This document shows, in pieces, positions 62,576 through 64,000 of a stretch of DNA of 64,000 nt. The translations under genes were made by a program, and so were the position numbers. The DNA is from Streptomyces seoulensis. Lineage in GTDB: Bacteria; Actinomycetota; Actinomycetes; Streptomycetales; Streptomycetaceae. The stretch lies in assembly GCA_013364255.1 (NCBI GenBank), contig CP054936.1, forward strand, positions 3,316,853-3,380,852. The letters are read 5' to 3'. Under the pieces are notes generated by a model, which had not been told where the DNA came from, searched no databases, and saw only the letters and a list, made by a program, of their open reading frames with translations. Each line of letters starts with the position of its first letter. Position 1 is the first letter of the stretch.

Positions 62576-62605
62576 ACCCTAGTGACCTCATCGTGATGAA
62601 TTCAA
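62576..62605 (-). promoter_or_regulatory. promoter of the NlpC/P60 gene
   Basis: Minus-strand TTGAAT (62605-62600) and TAGGGT (62581-62576), spacing 18. The leader would be ~47 nt, too short for a c-di-AMP (ydaO) riboswitch, which precedes some Streptomyces hydrolase genes. The surrounding ~150 nt (62540-62700) are markedly AT-richer than the rest of the window. Confidence 0.6.
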
Positions 62606-62792
62606 ATCCCACAACAGAAAATACCGCCTCCCGAGAGGTTTCTTTGCACTCAACTCACGAGAAGTGAACTCAGGTTGACGCTGAGCGACACCGACGCGCC
62701 GGCCAATTCGGGCGTTACACCCCTACGTTGGGATTGCGGCGCGAATTGCCTTATGCCCGTTTTCGGTCGCGCGGCCGGCCGGGCGCGCGGCT

Positions 62793-64000
62793 TCAGCCCC
62801 GCGAGAAGCGCTTCAGCAGCATCGCCGACGCCACCGGCCGCGCCCCGGCCTTCGCGACCCCGTCGGCGACCTCGCGGTCGGTGGAGGCGACGATGACCGG
62901 CCGGCCGGGCGGCTCGGCCCGCACCAGCTGGCGGATCAGCTCGTCCGCGGTCACCCCCGGCTTGGAGAACAGCACCCGCACCCCGCGCGGCGGCGCGAGC
63001 AGCACCGGCGCCACCAGTTCGGCGCCGTCGAAGACACAGGTGACCTCGGCGCCGGTCTGCGCGGCGAGCTGCGAGAGCTGGCCGAGCAGTCTGAGGCGCT
63101 GCTTCTCCAGCGGCATCTGCGGATAGCCGGTCTTGGTGACGTTGTAGCCGTCGACGACCAGGTGCGCCTGCGGCAGCTCCAGCAGCTGGTCCAGGATCGC
63201 CGGGTCGTGCTCGGACAGCGCGCGGGCGGCGATGTCCTTCGGGGTCATCCGCCCCGGCTCCACCGCGTCCACGGTCTCGGCCGGCCGCACCGACACCGGC
63301 GGCAGCGCCAGCTCCCGGCGCAGCCCCTGGGCCGCGTCGAGCACGGTGTCCAGCAGCAGCCGTACCCGCATGTCCTCCACGCTGCGCCCCTCGCGGGCCG
63401 CCTTGCGGGTGGCCTCCAGCGCGGACTCCGCCTCGGCGAGGCGCGCCTTGAGCCGCCGGGTCTCGCTCTCCGCGGCCGACACCTGCGTCTGCCCCTCGGC
63501 GCGCACCGCCTCCGCCTCGGCCCGCGCCTTGCGCAGCGCCGCCTCACCGCGCTTGACGTCGCTGAGCGCGGCGCGCAGCTTGCGGTGCAGCGCCTCGGTC
63601 TCCTTCCTGGCCGAGTCCAGCTCGGCGCGCAGCCGCTCGGTCTCCGCGCGGGTCAGCTCGCGGGCCGCGGCGAGCTCGGCGCGCAGCCGCTCCAGCTCGG
63701 CCCGGCTCTCCTCGCCGGCCCGCTCCGCGTGCGCGCGCTGCACCTCCTCGCCGGCGGCGGTCACCAGCTTCACCCAGCCCGGCGGGCGCAGTACGTAGGC
63801 CGCGGCCGCCACGTCGAGCGGGTCCGCGGCCGGGGGCGGGGAGCCGGAGTCCAGGGCGCCGGACAGCTCCGGCTCGGCCTCTCTGAACTTCTCCCCCACC
63901 CGCTGCCGGAACAGCGTGTCGCCCTCCAGCGCCGCCGCCATCGCGTTGCCGGCGAACTTGGCCCGGCGGTTGGGCGCGAACCGGGCGTACTGGCGCAGCT
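62793..64000 (-). CDS. NYN-domain protein with long coiled coil (5'-truncated by window)
   Basis: The N-terminus lies beyond the right edge; ~402 codons are visible. A long Glu/Arg/Ala-rich coiled coil (about 63300-63750) joins an N-terminal region (VVAAAAYVLRPPGW-like) to a C-terminal NYN/YacP-type nuclease-fold domain: HLVVDGYNVTKTGYPQ with the metal Asp, VTCVFDGAELV, and VIVASTDREVADGVAKAG. This fold binds RNA and often has endoribonuclease activity. Homologues are annotated NYN-domain RNA-binding proteins in Streptomyces. Context gives no partner. Confidence 0.82.
   Translation of the reverse strand, partial: LRQYARFAPNRRAKFAGNAMAAALEGDTLFRQRVGEKFREAEPELSGALDSGSPPPAADPLDVAAAAYVLRPPGWVKLVTAAGEEVQRAHAERAGEESRAELERLRAELAAARELTRAETERLRAELDSARKETEALHRKLRAALSDVKRGEAALRKARAEAEAVRAEGQTQVSAAESETRRLKARLAEAESALEATRKAAREGRSVEDMRVRLLLDTVLDAAQGLRRELALPPVSVRPAETVDAVEPGRMTPKDIAARALSEHDPAILDQLLELPQAHLVVDGYNVTKTGYPQMPLEKQRLRLLGQLSQLAAQTGAEVTCVFDGAELVAPVLLAPPRGVRVLFSKPGVTADELIRQLVRAEPPGRPVIVASTDREVADGVAKAGARPVASAMLLKRFSRG

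Noticed and set aside
62524..62700. c-di-AMP (ydaO) riboswitch before the NlpC/P60 gene
   Set aside because: The likely promoter leaves a leader of under 50 nt and no ydaO core motifs are visible.

Overview
The window looks like a piece of a Streptomyces chromosome. It has about 70-75% G+C, very strong third-position G/C bias, frequent GTG starts, GTGA/ATGA gene overlaps and few RNA-like T tracts after its hairpins. The gene order matches, from memory, the conserved core of S. coelicolor from the division/cell-wall cluster through glkA to the NlpC/P60 genes, and partly the M. tuberculosis Rv2160-Rv2190 block. There are no insertion sequences, phage genes, rRNAs, tRNAs or CRISPR arrays, so this is core chromosome rather than an accessory island.

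Region by region. 1-8.6 kb: the upstream half of the dcw (division and cell wall) cluster on the minus strand, rsmH-ftsL-ftsI-murE-murF-mraY-murD, with a likely promoter at 8.42-8.45 kb. 8.6-14.6 kb: a beta-carbonic anhydrase, then a translationally coupled MoxR / DUF58 / TgpA-type transglutaminase operon. 14.6-17.3 kb: a 23-bp tandem repeat array, a DUF3040 protein, a methyltransferase and a HEPN protein with a promoter resembling the PafBC DNA-damage type. 17.4-21.1 kb: a degenerate ABC ATPase, a YhgE/Pip membrane protein and a TetR regulator, with a near-perfect operator at the promoter. 21.6-31.1 kb: a phytoene-dehydrogenase-like flavoenzyme, a membrane protein with a Tyr/Gly/Gln-rich tail, metF, thiE, a 24-bp repeat array, an Rv2175c-type DNA-binding protein, an FAD reductase and a TPP-riboswitch thiO-thiS-thiG operon. 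31.3-37.5 kb: a PASTA Ser/Thr kinase (PknL-like), a frameshifted endonuclease IV gene, a molybdopterin oxidoreductase, bacterioferritin with its ferredoxin, and class II DAHP synthase. 37.5-45.6 kb: a secreted DUF1906 protein, a trpL attenuator with fused TrpEG, a D-2-hydroxyacid dehydrogenase, phosphofructokinase and a MacRS-like two-component system. 45.6-54.1 kb: PlsC, an esterase, a repeat-rich membrane protein, a nuclease-fold protein, glucokinase, a DUF5304 protein, an ArsA-like ATPase, an SRPBCC protein and a metallophosphoesterase. 54.4-64 kb: a FadD acyl-CoA ligase, a PimB-like mannosyltransferase, a GT87-like membrane protein, a lipoprotein metallopeptidase, two NlpC/P60 hydrolases and an NYN-domain protein running off the end.

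How the genes work together: envelope assembly dominates (Mur enzymes, FtsI/FtsL, PASTA kinase, NlpC/P60 hydrolases, PimB, PlsC, FadD). A second theme is primary-metabolism control (DAHP synthase and TrpEG for aromatics, PfkA and GlkA for sugar, MetF and Thi genes for cofactors). Several genes carry readable cis-control: a TPP riboswitch, a Trp attenuator, an iron box, a TetR operator and two PafBC-like promoters.

Most unusual features: two long arrays of imperfect 23- and 24-bp repeats, plus three small tandem duplications, all lying just 3' of a gene; a one-base insertion that disrupts endonuclease IV; and two PafBC-like promoters driving a HEPN gene and an apparently leaderless DNA-binding-protein gene.
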